From Asterella californica (Eukaryota; Streptophyta; Marchantiopsida; Marchantiales; Aytoniaceae), in NCBI GenBank assembly GCA_036924285.1, contig JAYKYS010000002.1, positions 2,232,001 to 2,296,000 of the forward strand: a stretch of DNA of 64,000 nucleotides. The letters run 5' to 3'. This document shows positions 22,465-34,721 of the stretch, in pieces. The stretch's first letter is position 1. Each line of letters begins with the position of its first letter. Position numbers and translations under genes: made by a program. The notes below the pieces were generated by a model. That model was not told the DNA's origin. It saw only the letters and a program-made list of their open reading frames with translations, and searched no databases.

Positions 22465-22852
22465 TCTTAGGGCTTGGGGTGATCTTGCTTTACGATTTTC
22501 TAACTGCAAAGTAAACTTAGTCGCGCGTCTAAGTCAAATCAGATTGCGACCGGAAAGTGGGTTTCGGGGGACCTTGTAAGTAGGTGTGAATACTTATAGT
22601 TAACAAGTTAGAGTCTTAAGTAGAATGTTTAGAAGTTGCCAACTAGTTTTGTTTAGGGTAAGCCAAAAAGGTAAGGCTTTTCCCGAGACTAGTTGGAATT
22701 TTCTAAGTGTTCTAGCGACAACTTAAGACTCAAGCCAAGAAGGGAATTGCGGGTTAGCTACCAGAACGCAATTTTGACGTCAAAGGGTTGGCTACCCATT
22801 TTGAACTTGGTGTTAACTTAAAGGATCATTGTTGATGAGGACATCAACCTCT

Positions 22853-22866
22853 AAAGTGGAGGTGAG
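22853..22866 (+). other. Polypurine tract of Ty3 element A
   Basis: The purine-rich AAAGTGGAGGTGAG immediately precedes the TGTCGCG start of the right LTR, where plus-strand synthesis begins. The equivalent in element B (AAAGTGGGGGTGAG, just before 28846) is one base different. Confidence 0.7.
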
Positions 22867-23979
22867 TGTCGCGCCCTTCATTCTCAAGATCGAGCGCAGA
22901 CGCGAACAATAGAACTCTAGCGGACTTGCGCTAGGTTGTGAACGCTACGAGTAAGACTTAACGGCTTGGCCGGGAAGTCGGGATCAGATGAACCCTAAGT
23001 GGTTCTCTGAACCAAGGTTGGAACCTTGGGTAAGGACATAAGTGCCTATCCCAAGAGGACCCCAGACGAACGCTGACCTAAGGGGGCGAGTCTGGGAATG
23101 GGCTGAAATATGAGTCTCAGACATAGGTCTGAGACGTGAGACCGAGACGTGGGTCCGAGACGCAGACGGACCACAATGTTCGAGTCTGGGTTTGACCACA
23201 GAATCTCGGAAAAATGACTAAGTGTTGGAGCTCCAGGGACGTTTTAGGTCGTGGACGGAGCTCCACGTAAGATCTCGAGGCGACTGAGGTATCATTGGAA
23301 AGGTCTCGACGAGAGCTTTCCAGTGATATATAACACTCCTTGATCTTACCTCCGAATTGGAAATTATGACCGAATCACAATCTGGTTGTGGTATAATTTT
23401 CAAGGACCAAAGAGGAGGGCGGAGCCGCCGACCTCCAGAAGTATATATGAGGGGGGCTCGATGCCTGGGTGGGCCAGGACGAGTCACCCGACCCTAGGGT
23501 TTGGCGGGCGGACTCTGGGGACATGAGGTGATGTCTGGGTCGGTTCCAAGGCACGTTCCGATCCAGACTTGGACGTCTAGACTTAGGAACGATGTAAGGG
23601 CTGGGCAAGACTAGGGAACAAGTCGGCGGGTTAGACCACCGTTCGAGAGCCTAGACCCAGACGGACATCACGGGCGGTTGGGCCGCTAGATGTGCTGGAG
23701 GCACCGTTTAGGACCCTGGACTTTATGAGAAGTCCGCCCCAAGTCATACTGTGACTTGCTCATGTTTGGGACCGACTTAGGCGGAGCTAAGTCGGGACTT
23801 AGGAACTGCTGAGCTTGATGGTTAGGGAGACGGTCCGGCTCCGGTCCGGACCAAACATAACTAAGGTAAGTGGTGCATGGACGCTTACTTGTGATTGTGT
23901 TTGCAGGTTAGCGGTGTAAAGTTTACGACTTACTAAGCTAGAGCTTCCGCTGACGCAACAAGGCGGTAGGTGCGCGAAA
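22867..23979 (+). mobile_element. Middle Ty3 LTR shared by elements A and B
   Basis: A full-length LTR of about 1.1 kb from TGTCGCGCCC to TGCGCGAAA. It is the right LTR of element A and the left LTR of element B. TATATATGA near 23446 is the likely promoter. A single LTR between two internal regions indicates tandem arrangement by LTR-LTR recombination rather than two independent insertions. Confidence 0.85.
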
Positions 23980-25345
23980 TTGAGGCAGGCCAAGGAAGTT
24001 CCTTGTCTACCAGAAAGTTTTGTAAGACAAATTTGCCGACCCCGTTCTCAAGTATAAGACGGGCTCGCAAAGTTAAGGATTTCTTAACTGAGTTGGACCT
24101 ATACTTTGAGGCGCAACAAGCTCAAGAGTCAGACAAGGTGAGAGCGACGGTTACGTTCCTGAAGGACCATGCGCTTCTCTGGTGGACCGCGTACAGAGAT
24201 GAACATGCTTTGACCGTCTCGGCGCTTGGTTGGAAGGAGTTCAAGGAGTTGCTCGCGGGACGATTCACTCCGGAGTATCAAAGGATTCGGGATGGTGTCG
24301 AGCTAGATAGGTTGAAGCAGACGGGGACCTTAAGTGCTTATGTGCGCAAGTTCAGTGCCAAGTTGGATTCGTTCTCCAAGTGGACTGAGGAGACCAAAAT
24401 ATGTATATTCATTGGGGGACTCAAGTCTAGCTTGGAGAAGGCTCTCTTTCGGATGCCGGAGCTACCATCGACAAGTGCCGAACTTTTGAAGCTGACGAGC
24501 GAATTGAGGACGATGAAGTCCAGCAGCAGAAACCTTTCGAACCACGCAGCACGGACAAGTTCCAGAAGAAGAACAAGGGCTTCAAGCGACAGTGGGATGG
24601 GGGTGAGAAGGATCGGAAGGATTCTTCTGTCCCGGCAGCAAAGCGGCAGCAGACAGGAGTGAAACCTAAAGGGCAGACACCTCAAAAAGACAATGGCGCT
24701 AAGTTTACTTGTTACAACTGTGGCAAGGCGGGCCATATTGCTAAGGGGTGCACGAAACCTAAGGTTAGTAACTGTAGCATGAATACGTTTGTTGCAAAAG
24801 ACTTGTTGGAGGACCAGATGACTGTGACCTAGAGAACCACGAAGAAGACGCCGGGATTGATGTTTCTACAAGCCAAGGTTGCTAACCGTGACGTTACTTT
24901 TCTTGTGGACACAAGAGCGACTCAGTCCTTCATAAGTCCAAAGTTGGTGAAGAAGTTGGGCTTGTCTACCTCCAAGGCAGACAAGCCTATTCAGGTGTGC
25001 TTTGCCAAGGGCAAGACGTACCAAACTTCTGAAGTAGCATTGGACGTACGATTTGCGTGTGGGAAGTTGGAGTCACTGAGAACTTCACGATGTGCGAGAT
25101 GGGTGATATCCATGCGGTTTTGAGAAACACTTTCTTGGACAGGTTTGAAGTGGAACTTAGGCGGAAACCTTTAAGCTTAAACGTTAGAGTTAAAGGACGG
25201 AAGCTGGGAGTGAGGCTGATCCGGAAGGCGCGGAAAATTGACGACTTTGTGATGAATTTGATCAAGGACAAACAGATGGACTTCAACGACGGGGTCATGT
25301 GTTTGATGGAGGTTGCAGATTTGATGACGGGTGATAGACAAGAGG
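23980..25345 (+). pseudogene. Gag-protease part of Ty3 element B
   Basis: Begins abruptly inside Gag ([12 protein letters not shown]), having lost the primer binding site and the Gag N-terminus. It keeps the Gag core, an intact CCHC knuckle (CYNCGKAGHIAKGC) where element A has lost a cysteine, and the protease, whose active site is changed to LVDTRATQSFIS (Gly to Arg, so inactive). There are frameshifts near 24505 and 25075 and a stop near 24831. It ends at GACAAGAG, where host DNA begins. Confidence 0.85.
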
Positions 25346-26840
25346 AGCTGCATATGAAGGACAAGAGATATTGGAACGAAGCCTGGAGAAGAAACAGACA
25401 GCTCACAAACCTTCTTTCTCTTTCACCTTCGGGAACTTCACAACTTCAGTCGAGATACCTCCATCTTTCTGTGTCGTGCATCGTACACCGAGCTTTACTG
25501 GAGTCGCCTCATAAACCCTGATCCGATCAAAGAATTCACCTTCATCAAGCAGTCGTCTGTACAGGAGGAGTGCGACCGAGTGGGTGGCTGTTGTGGGCAG
25601 CTCACAAAACGGAAAGATTGTGATTGGGAAGTCTAGAGGCGCAGCGAATCTGCCTACGATGCCTATAGTACGGAAGGATCAAGGAGGTCATCTTTGAGCT
25701 GCCTCTGTATAAACTGAGTACACGCCTTTTGAACCGAGCTCGTGCTGCTTGGTCTGCTAGCGGTGGAGTACAGAGAAGGAGCACAGCGAGCAAGGTCTTG
25801 TACACTTCTTTGGATCTAGAAACTCAAGGTCCCTTTGGCAGGAAGTTGCAGGAACTAGAGGCAGGATCCATGGCGGAGGTGAAGAAATCGCCACTTCGAC
25901 TCCTGTTTGCAGGTGTCGGTATCTTCCCCACAGCTCTCAGTCGGACGTCTGAAGCGCTTCAGTCTCATCCGCATATTCTCGTGCGTACCCCCTGAAAGCT
26001 GCTTTTCTTCGCTTTTCGCTTTGGGCAGCCATTGGTTCGTACTACGATTGCCGGGTTTGGACTGTTCTGGGGATAGACGTGCGAGAACAAGAATGGCGCC
26101 TCTGCACTTCTGCCGCTGCATCTCGTTGGTCAAAATTCACAAAGAATCGTCGTTGCATTGCAGGTTGAGTGTTTGCCGCATGATGAGATTCCTCTCAGAA
26201 TTCACGAGTACGCCATGTGCGTCTGTCGAATGGATAAGTTCGACAGAACCACGCTCTCTCGAGCAACGAGGTTGAAGCTCATCACCCAGTTCGGAATGGG
26301 GCTCGATGGTACGGATTCTCGCCTTACCCAAGATGCAAGGATGAGTGTTTTTTATTTAGTTACTCATGGTGGTTTCTCACATCTAGTTTGCCTTCTGCGC
26401 GAGGCTTGCGTCTCGTAATTCAGAATCAAACTCATAACCAAGTTCTTGCATCAGCGAGAAGTTGCTTAGAAAGCTGAACGATCTTCGAGCCACTCCGTGG
26501 TTCTAGTTAATTGAACTGCTCTGAGCTCCTCAAACAACGCCACACTAGATTTGCACGAGTAAACAGTTTCAGTGATGTTATTGATGCGAGACAAGAACTG
26601 AGGTCTTTCTATGTGCTAATAGCAGGTAACTGCCGTCATCGCACATCAGAAGTCTTGTATTGTTCACCTTCATAACCACTGTCTTCTTGTGGATTCAGGG
26701 GTAGACATTGAAGCTGCTACAGAGATGGGAATAAAAGTGGCAAGTATCCGGGGTGGTAGCTCTGGAAATGTTGTGTCCTGTGCAGAGCATGCGATCTATC
26801 TCATCCTCAGCCACCTCAAAGATCAGGTGAGTTGGCGACG
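25345..26840 (+). pseudogene. Captured 5' fragment of the hydroxyacid dehydrogenase gene inside Ty3 element B
   Basis: Near-identical to 34197-35870. It contains about 525 bp upstream of the start codon, exon 1 (25870-25980), intron 1, exon 2 (26164-26308), most of intron 2, exon 3 (26699-26826) and the start of intron 3. Introns are retained, so it was copied from DNA or unspliced RNA, not mRNA. It is 178 bp shorter because of a deletion inside intron 2 near 26503, at a GTTC microhomology. Several missense changes separate it from the source gene. It replaces about 190 bp of Ty3 sequence between protease and reverse transcriptase (element A 19241-19431). A 9-10 base filler (TTTTCACCG) lies at the right joint. 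Confidence 0.9.
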
Positions 26841-26850
26841 TTTTCACCGA

Positions 26851-28112
26851 ATTGAAAAGACAACTCGGTGAGCTATTAGCGCAGGGATATATTCGAACCA
26901 GCAAGTCACCTTATGGAGCCCCAGTTCTTTTTGCAAAGAAGAAGGATGGGAAGTTACGACTCTGTGTAGATTATCGTGCACTCAATAAGATGACGGTGAA
27001 GAATAATTATCCTTTGCCAAGGATAGACGACCTCTTTGATAGGTTAGCGGGCGCAAAGTACTTCAGCAGGATAGACTTGAAGTCGGGATATTACCAGATC
27101 CGGATAGCTGATCCAGATGTTGAAAAGACCGCTTGTCGAACCAGATACGAATCATTTGAATTGCTGGTGATGCCATTTGGACTCTACAACGCCCCTTCGA
27201 CGTTCACTACATTGATGAACACAATTTTTTGCGAGGAGATGGATGAGTTTGTCATCGTGTACATCGACGACATCTTGATCTACTCCAAAACCTTGGAGTC
27301 GCACGCGGAGCAGCTAAGGGTGGTGTTGACAAAGCTACGGGAGCATAAGCTGTTTGCCAAGGCTGACAAGAGTGAGTTTGGTTTGGAGCGCATTAACTTC
27401 TTGAGACATGTCATTAGTGAGGAGTCGGCCCGGATATGCAGAAGGTGGACGCGATTGTGACTTGGGAGCCTCCGACTACAGTGAAGAGGATGCGACGATT
27501 CTTAGGATTGGTGCAGTTCTACCGCAAGTATGTGAAGGAGTTTTCAAAGACCGCGAAGCCGCTGACGGACTGGACGGACAAAGACGCACAGGTAAGTTGG
27601 ACCAAGGAGGTGGATGATGCGTTTTAGACGATCAAAGTGATTTTGTCAAAGGCGTCAGTTTTGAAGCTGTCGGAGTTTGACAAACCATTCGAAGTGCATA
27701 TCGACGCGAGCGACTATGCGATTGACGGAGTGTTGGTGCGGGATGAAAAACCTGTAGCGTACAAAAGCAAGAAGTTATCTGAGATAGAGAGTCGATAACG
27801 GACTCACGAGAAGGAACTGTTTGCGGTGGTTCATTGCTTGAGGAAATGACGGCATTACTTGGGACTTTACAAAACCCAAGTGTATACTGACAACATTTTG
27901 CTCAAGTAATTTGAGACACAAGATCGGGTGACGCCAAAGCAACTACGGTGGCATGATACCTTGGCGCTCATGAATGTGGAATTAATCCACAAATGGTCAA
28001 ATGGCGTGGTTACCATTTGAAGGAAGCAACTTGGGTGCCAGAGGAAGATCTCACACATGCGAGCGAAGTATTAGACCTCTTCAAACGGTGACAAGGACAA
28101 CAAAGGCGTTAG
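26851..28112 (+). pseudogene. Reverse transcriptase, RNase H and chromodomain remnant of Ty3 element B
   Basis: Reverse transcriptase is better preserved than in element A, including the [10 protein letters not shown] segment that A has lost and the YIDDILIY catalytic motif. Stops appear from about 27625 onward in the RNase H region. At about 27993 the text jumps from RNase H to the end of the chromodomain (KWRGYHLKEATW-like), deleting about 1450 bp that hold the whole integrase (element A 20565-22014). The copy cannot integrate by itself. Confidence 0.88.
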
Positions 28113-28845
28113 CAAGATGAGGACATCTCCTTCCAACAAGGAATGAAGGAACGTCGAACCATACGAGTAGCAACTTGAGGCGATTTGGGCCGATGGACGT
28201 TGTACCTTTGTCTTGTATTTGGAAATAAAGATTTTGTTTCTGGAAATTTTGTCTAAGTGTATTGGTAGTGCATGGCTATGACTAGTTCTGATCAAATGTC
28301 TAGGATGTTGTCAAGAGGAGGAACGAAGCACACTCAAAGGAAGCGAGCTGGTTTGGATAAGCATCTAAATCAAGACTAAGTTTTGATGTCAAGACTTAGG
28401 TTTGCCGTAGCGTTGGCAAAGCAAGTATGAAATTTCATACTTGTCCTGGGGCTTGGGGTGATCTTGCTTTACGGTTTTCTAACTGCAAAGTAAACTTAGT
28501 CGCGCGTCTAAGTCAAATCAGATTGCGACCGGAAAGTGAGTTTCGGGGGACCTTGTAAGTAGGTGTGAATACCTATAGTTAACAAGTTAGAGTCTTAAGT
28601 AGAATGTTTAGAAATTGTCAACTAGTTTTGTTTAGGGTAAGCCAAAAAGGTAAGGCTTTTCCAGAGACTAGTTGAAATTTTCTAAGTGTTCTAGCGACAA
28701 CTTAAGACTCAAGCCAAGAAGGGAATTGCGGGTTAGCTACCAGAACGCAATTTTGACGCCAAGGGGTTGGCTACCCATTTTGAACTTGGTGTTAACTTAA
28801 AGGATCATTGTTGATGAGGGCATCAACCTCCAAAGTGGGGGTGAG
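28113..28845 (+). other. 3' untranslated region and polypurine tract of Ty3 element B
   Basis: Aligns with 22134-22866 of element A nearly base for base, including the hairpin cluster (28370-28443) and the purine tract before the LTR. No coding content. Confidence 0.75.
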
Positions 28846-29966
28846 TGTCCCGACCCTCATTCTCAAGATCGTGCGCAGACGCGAACAACAGAATCCTAGC
28901 GGACTTGCGCTAGGTTGCGAACGCTGCGAGTAGGACTTAACGGCTTGGCCGGGAAGTCGGGATCGGATGAACCCTAAGTGGTTCTCTGAACCAAGGTTGG
29001 AACCTTGGGTTAGGACATAAGGACCTACCCCAAGAGGGCCCCAGACGAACGCTGACCTAAGAGGGCGAGTCTGGGACTGAAACATGAGTCTCAGACTAGG
29101 TATGAGACGTGGATCTGAGACGTGAGACCTAGACGTGGGTCCGAGACACAGACGGACCACAAGGTTCGAGTCTGGGTTTGACCACAGAATCTCGGAAAAA
29201 TGACCAAGTGTTGGAGCTCCAGGGACGTTTTAGGTCGTGGACGGAGCTCCACGTAAGATCTCGAGGCGACTGAGGTATCATTGGAAAGGTCTCGACGAGA
29301 GCTTTCCAGTGATATATAACGCTCCTCGATCTGACCTCCGAGCTGGAAGTTATGGCCGAACCACAATCGGGTTGTGGTATAATTTTCAGGGACCAAAGAG
29401 GAGGACGGGGCCGCCGATCCCCAGAAGTATATATGAGGGGGGCTCGATGCCTGGGTGGGCCAGGACGAGTCATCCGACCCTAGGGTTTGGCGGGCGGACT
29501 CTGGGGGCATGAGGTGATGGCTGGACCGGTTCCAAGGCACGTTCCGATCCAGACTTGGACGTCTGGACTTAGGAACGATGTAAGGGCTGGGACAAGACTA
29601 GGGAACGAGTCGGCGGGTTAGACCACCGTTCGAGAGCCTAGACCCAGACGGACATCACGAGCGGTTGGGGCCGCTAGGTGTGCTGGAGGCACCGTTTAGG
29701 ACCTTGGACTTTATCGGAAGTCCACCCCAAGTCATCTTGTGACTTGCTCATGTTTGGGACCGACCTAGGCGGGTCTAGGTCAGGACTTAGGAACTGTTGA
29801 GCTTGATGATTAAGGAGACGGTCCGGCTCCGGTCTGGACCAAACTAAGATAAGGTAAGTGGTGCATGGACGCTAACTTGTGATTGTGTTTGCAGGTTAGC
29901 GGTGTAAAGTTTGCGACCTACTAAGCAAAAGCTTCCGCTGACGCAACAAGGCGGTAAGTGCGCAAA
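28846..29966 (+). mobile_element. Right Ty3 LTR of element B
   Basis: Starts TGTCCCGACC and ends near GTGCGCAAAA. It aligns over its full length with 22867-23979. The TATATATGA box lies near 29427. No convincing 5-bp duplication was found between the outer flanks of the cluster (9999-10003 and after 29966). Confidence 0.85.
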
Positions 29967-32847
29967 AAGTAGTTCTCGGACCTTTAGCAACCTTGCATGG
30001 ACAGTTCATTTCTTACAGTTAATATGGAGTGTCAAAGTTAGTAACCTTTCTGAAAGATTGTACACCCATGAGAAGGAGTTACGACTTCGGTCAAACCTTG
30101 ATGGGTGTTCTGGACGAGCACTTCCGGAGGTATCTGCAGGAAAACACAGACGAGCATTTTCTTACACAACTATTAATTCGTTTTGTTAGTTTATTTTATA
30201 GTGAAATATCTACTACGCTGAGTAATTATCCTGAGTTTCAGACCATCCATCATATGTCAAACTGACATACAACCAACAACTATGTGAATAGCTCTGGATT
30301 CACATCTCACTGTCTCTCTCTCGCTTTTGCTTCTAACAAGTTGCTACACCACAACCTCTGTCAAGACAAGAGAATCGTCGTATAGACCTCTTATGGAGTC
30401 CTGTCCGCCTGACGTAATCTAGTCAAGAGTATTCAGCAATACAGAGTTGTTAAACCAATTTAAGAAAGATTAGAAGTGACTTTGAGATTTATTTCATGAA
30501 TTTCACTCAAAGGTGATCGAAAATATTTTCATTACGGCTCCAATTTTGTTTGTTTCCAGTGAATTCCGGATGTCCACTTGACATACCACACCTAAGTGAT
30601 GTAAATCGTCCTTCTCTCTCTCCCTCTTTACTCAACCATCTGCTAATACGAGGCTACATTACATGACAAAGAAATTCCCCCTTACCTTCCCGGCTTTCCA
30701 CAATCAACTTCTAACGACGCGAACGCATAGCAAACACAGAAGGGAGAAAGCAGATTTTAGTCGCACACCAAAGAGGGTGCCACGTGACTACCCTAAGAAC
30801 GAAATCAGTTCAGTCAGAGGGAAGACACAGAAGCACATTTTAGTTTGAAATAGTAGCCAATTCGCACATGGAAGTTCAACTTTTCGGACGACGATAACTT
30901 GTCAGTCCACAAATTACAACTGGTTCACAAAGTAGAAATGTATTTGAAGTAAACAATGAAACTTGCCTCATTTTTTCTCTTACTCAAGACGTATCGACAT
31001 GAAGATGGGTTTGCTGCAAGGCTCCACCTACCGTAGCCCAACTAATTAGTCATGTCTTCCAGCATCCATCTGTAAAGATGGTTTAGCATTCGTTATGCTT
31101 CCGGGAAACTTCAGAGCATGTGGGGAAAACTCGTCTAGAGAAGGCTGTACCCGAACGCTGGACGTTAGAATAAGAACATATGCCACACAAGCAATTTGCC
31201 ACGGATCCTGATGGATAGCTACGGCTGGGTTTACATTCGGTGTTTGAAGTGCTGTTTCTACTTCAGAATAATGAACATGGATCTGGCCGATTGACGAGGA
31301 CGCATAATCATCCAATTTAACCAGCTGACGAACAACCGAGCAGGAATATTTTAGCACCAGAAGAGGACCCGGGTCTGTCACAGGAAAGGAAAGCAACTAG
31401 AGCACTAGACGTTCTTTACTCATTTTTTCGCCACAACAAGTCCTACAATCCAAGAGTGGAACTTGTGGGAAGTACATGACACGAGCACATCGAAAAGGAG
31501 AAAGAGCACTAAGTACACATAAGATGGGTTCAGTTTCACTGATCCTTCAATATCCACGGCCACGAAATACGAGAGGGGTGCTCCTCTACATAGTCAAACA
31601 GGTAAATCGCAACTATTCGATCAATATTCCATGTTCAGGCGTTCTCAGAAATCAGTGTAACTACGGTCGGTACAGACAATGAAGTTGGACGAGTTGTCAG
31701 ATGGGGAGTTTCAGCGTGGAAGTGTCACTGAACAAAAATTATTAAGCCGCATCAAACTTATCAAGAATACACAACCAAACAAGTAATTGTCTGGGCAACA
31801 CAGATGAAGCGCAGATGGTACACATTAGCAGACTTAGTGAAGCCACAACCTAAAACAGACGAAGAAAGAAAAGAAAAAAGGTGCTGAAGCGACCACAACC
31901 ATGAGAAGAACCTAGAATAAAACCATCAAAAAGATAAAAACCTTCTATAAGAACTTAAACATGATAAAAAGAAACCAAATGACTACCGCTAACACACGAA
32001 TTAACAAGGATGATAAAAAGGACTACCATGATGAGCTGCATACGAAAACCAGCAACTATATTGTATTGCTTAAAAACTGATTCAGCTAATAACGAAGAAT
32101 GCGGGAAAGACCCAGTTTGTAAGAGGGCGGTCAACAAAAGGACTTACTCCGAAGTTGGATTCACCTTCTAGTTAGGAAAACATTTGGTTTGATATGAGAC
32201 TCTCAACTCATTTCAACTGTAGAGAAACTGAAGAAAGGCTCGATCATACCCCTGCACTCCGAGACATCAAAACCACTTCTGATCATGTTCTTCAACCACA
32301 CTATTTCTCTAAGGTTTGCAAAATACATTCTCCTTGGTAAGACCAGATTATTAATTATTTACTGTCAGCTGAATCGTACAGAACTTGTATTTGACCGCAA
32401 TGCGTTTCTAACATCGACAACCGCTTTTCTAAACACTCGGCGATGCGGACCTTTTCTAGCCCGTTGTCTGTTCTAGAGTAAAATAGTAGACAGGTCCAGA
32501 AAATTAGAAAAAGGAACGCTGTTGGTATCATCAAGAATGAAAAGATTACTCGTTTACACACTTCTGACGTTTCATTCGCGTCTCATTGTCAATGCTATTT
32601 CGTAACCAAGAACATCGATAATCATCCGAAACGACGTTACTCTTTCCAAGACGGCAGAAGGTACAAAAGCCTGGCTCGCCGTACATACTTTTGCTGGAAA
32701 TCTTCAGCTACACGACAGCTGCTAAAAATGTCATAGCTCATTCACAGGAAGAAATCCTTGTAGATCTCTATTATGATGAAGAATCGAGCGCAACCCTAAT
32801 TTCACGTCACAAACCACACAATGAACGATCCCTCCACAAGCAAACGC
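29967..32847. other. Intergenic DNA between the Ty3 cluster and NDUFB10
   Basis: No gene is supported. Bases 30244-30294 repeat 9940-9990 from the other side of the cluster. Open frames of up to 116 codons (31046-31396, minus) show no family motif. The last few hundred bases are probably the NDUFB10 3' UTR. Confidence 0.5.
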
Positions 32848-33132
32848 TCACACATCATAATTCGGTTTCGCATCCTTGCCCCAGCCCACGTTACTGATGG
32901 ACTGTAAATAGTTCTTGACATGCTGCCTGCACTTCTGGTAGTGATTCACGCCCTCCCGTCTGTAGCACTGCTGAACTCTCTCTCGCAGCACTTTGGCCAT
33001 CTCGATGGCTATGAGCTTTTCCCTGACGATGTACTCCCGCTGCTCCAACATTGCTACGGGATCCGCATAAGGTCGAGCGGGATCGAAATCCTCCGGTGGG
33101 GCATCATCGAATTTCTGCTCCTTCCACACCAT
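32848..33132 (-). CDS. NDUFB10: NADH dehydrogenase (complex I) beta subcomplex subunit 10
   Basis: Accessory subunit of mitochondrial complex I membrane arm (PDSW family), 94 aa in one exon. Family signatures are DFDPARPYADPVAMLEQRE, IVREK, CYRREGVNHYQKC and the VGWGKD end, in the order seen in plant homologues of about 105 aa. The two cysteines in CYRREGVNHYQKC resemble the paired cysteines conserved in the family. The ATG at 33132 was chosen; an upstream in-frame TTG exists but is unlikely. The N-terminus is shorter than in flowering plants. No intron is evident. Its start region lies about 1.6 kb from the next plus-strand gene, so the two are divergent. Confidence 0.9.
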   Translation of the reverse strand: MVWKEQKFDDAPPEDFDPARPYADPVAMLEQREYIVREKLIAIEMAKVLRERVQQCYRREGVNHYQKCRQHVKNYLQSISNVGWGKDAKPNYDV

Positions 33133-34196
33133 TTTCAACTATGGATCGAGCGATCTGCCTCGTCTCCTCCCCTCCCCTCTCCTCTCCTCTGTCCCCTTCA
33201 GCACCTGCTTGATTTGTTTCCTCGCTGTCAGACCAACAGAACGCGATTTTGGTCGAAGCAGAGGAACCCTGCGGGCCTGCTCATCCCACCCCACCCGGGC
33301 ACTCCTCTAATGATGTTTGGGTGCTGGCCAGACTCCGGCTACATCCACGTGCCGGTGAAGAACTTCTATGAGGAGACCAATCTAGCACATCCGCCTTCAA
33401 CTTTCGGAACTCCCCCGAACAATTGGTGAGAAAGAAGAATGGAGCAGAATCCTGGTCAAGTGGGTACCGCAGTAATCGCTGCGTTCACGCATAAACAATG
33501 TTTCTCTAGCTTGTTTATCGTGCGCTACCTACAACTCACATCTTGACTTGTTGCGAGCTTAAGCCAAAACCAAAGGAACAATCAAGCTAAGAGATTTTAC
33601 TGAAACTGAAAACTCGAACTATAATATCCGACCGCATTTATACCATTTAAGTTCTGTAGCTTCGGGCACTTCCTGGCTGACCGTTTCGTGAGCAATCAAT
33701 TTGCGAAATGCATTCGGGTAACACCTTAATGGTTTATGCGATATCCACACTTGCCGTGGAGTTCACCAGCTGAGCGTTGCTTGCTTGCGCACCGAATATG
33801 CAAATCACTCCATCCTGCATTCGAGGAGGCTCGGGTCCCTCCAGTGAGGACAAGAAGTACTGAGAAACGCTTACAAGTGCCCTGCTACAGGAAGTTGTTC
33901 GACGTGTACTACCATCCAGCTCGTGAAGAAACTAGGAGAATTCGATTGGTGCAATTAACAAGACCTTACATCTCGTCGCAGATGTAAGGCAAATCCATGA
34001 ATTCTCAGGGACAGAAGACAAGCACCACACCTGCGGAGATAGGACTACAAGTAGGCGCTAAACGCCTGCCATCCTTGTCTTCCAGGGAGAAACTCCTGGA
34101 TCCATAAACTTCTTTTCCAGTGAAGCAGGTCGCTACAGTGAGAATCTTGAGGTTGAAAGAAAACTCACAAACAAGTCCATGTTCCTCGCTTCATCA
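33133..34196. other. Intergenic DNA between divergent genes
   Basis: Contains the probable NDUFB10 promoter with a pyrimidine-rich tract near 33160-33205. Plus-strand frames (32920-33429, 33736-33987) lack motifs. The first overlaps NDUFB10 antisense and is its shadow. Confidence 0.5.
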
Positions 34197-34721
34197 GAGC
34201 TGCATATGAAGGACAAGAGATATTGGAACGAAGCCTGGAGAAGAAACAGACAGCTCACAAACCTTCTTTCTCTTTCACCTTCGGGAACTTCACAACTTCA
34301 GTCGAGATACCTCCATCTTTCTGTGTCGTGCATCGTACACCGAGCTTTACTGGAGTCGCCTTATAAACCCTGATCCGATCGAAGAATTCACCTTCATCAA
34401 GCAGTCGTCTGTACAGGAGGAGTGCGACCGAGTGGGTGGCTGTTGTGGGCAGCTCACAAAACGGAAAGATTGTGATTGGGAAGTCTAGAGGCGCAGCGAA
34501 TCTGCCTACGATGCCTATAGTACGGAAGGATCAAGGAGGTCATATTTGAGCTGCCTCTGTATAAACTGAGTACACGCCTTTTGAACCGAGCTCGTGCTGC
34601 TTGGTCTGCTAGCGGTGGAGTACAGAGAAGGAGCACAGCGAGCAAGGTCTTGTACACTTCTTTGGATCTAGAAACTCAAGGCCCCTTTGGCAGGAAGTTG
34701 CAGGAACTAGAGGCAGGATCC
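34197..34721 (+). promoter_or_regulatory. 5' flank and leader of the hydroxyacid dehydrogenase gene, duplicated in the Ty3 element
   Basis: This stretch recurs at 25345-25869 with only a few differences, so the captured fragment carries the likely promoter and 5' UTR. A short open frame (34179-34373) could be an upstream ORF, but it is not distinguishable from chance. No TATA box stands out. Confidence 0.45.

Noticed and set aside
32920..33429. 169-codon plus-strand frame
   Set aside because: Its first half is antisense to NDUFB10 and the rest is low-complexity Pro/Ser text in the promoter region.
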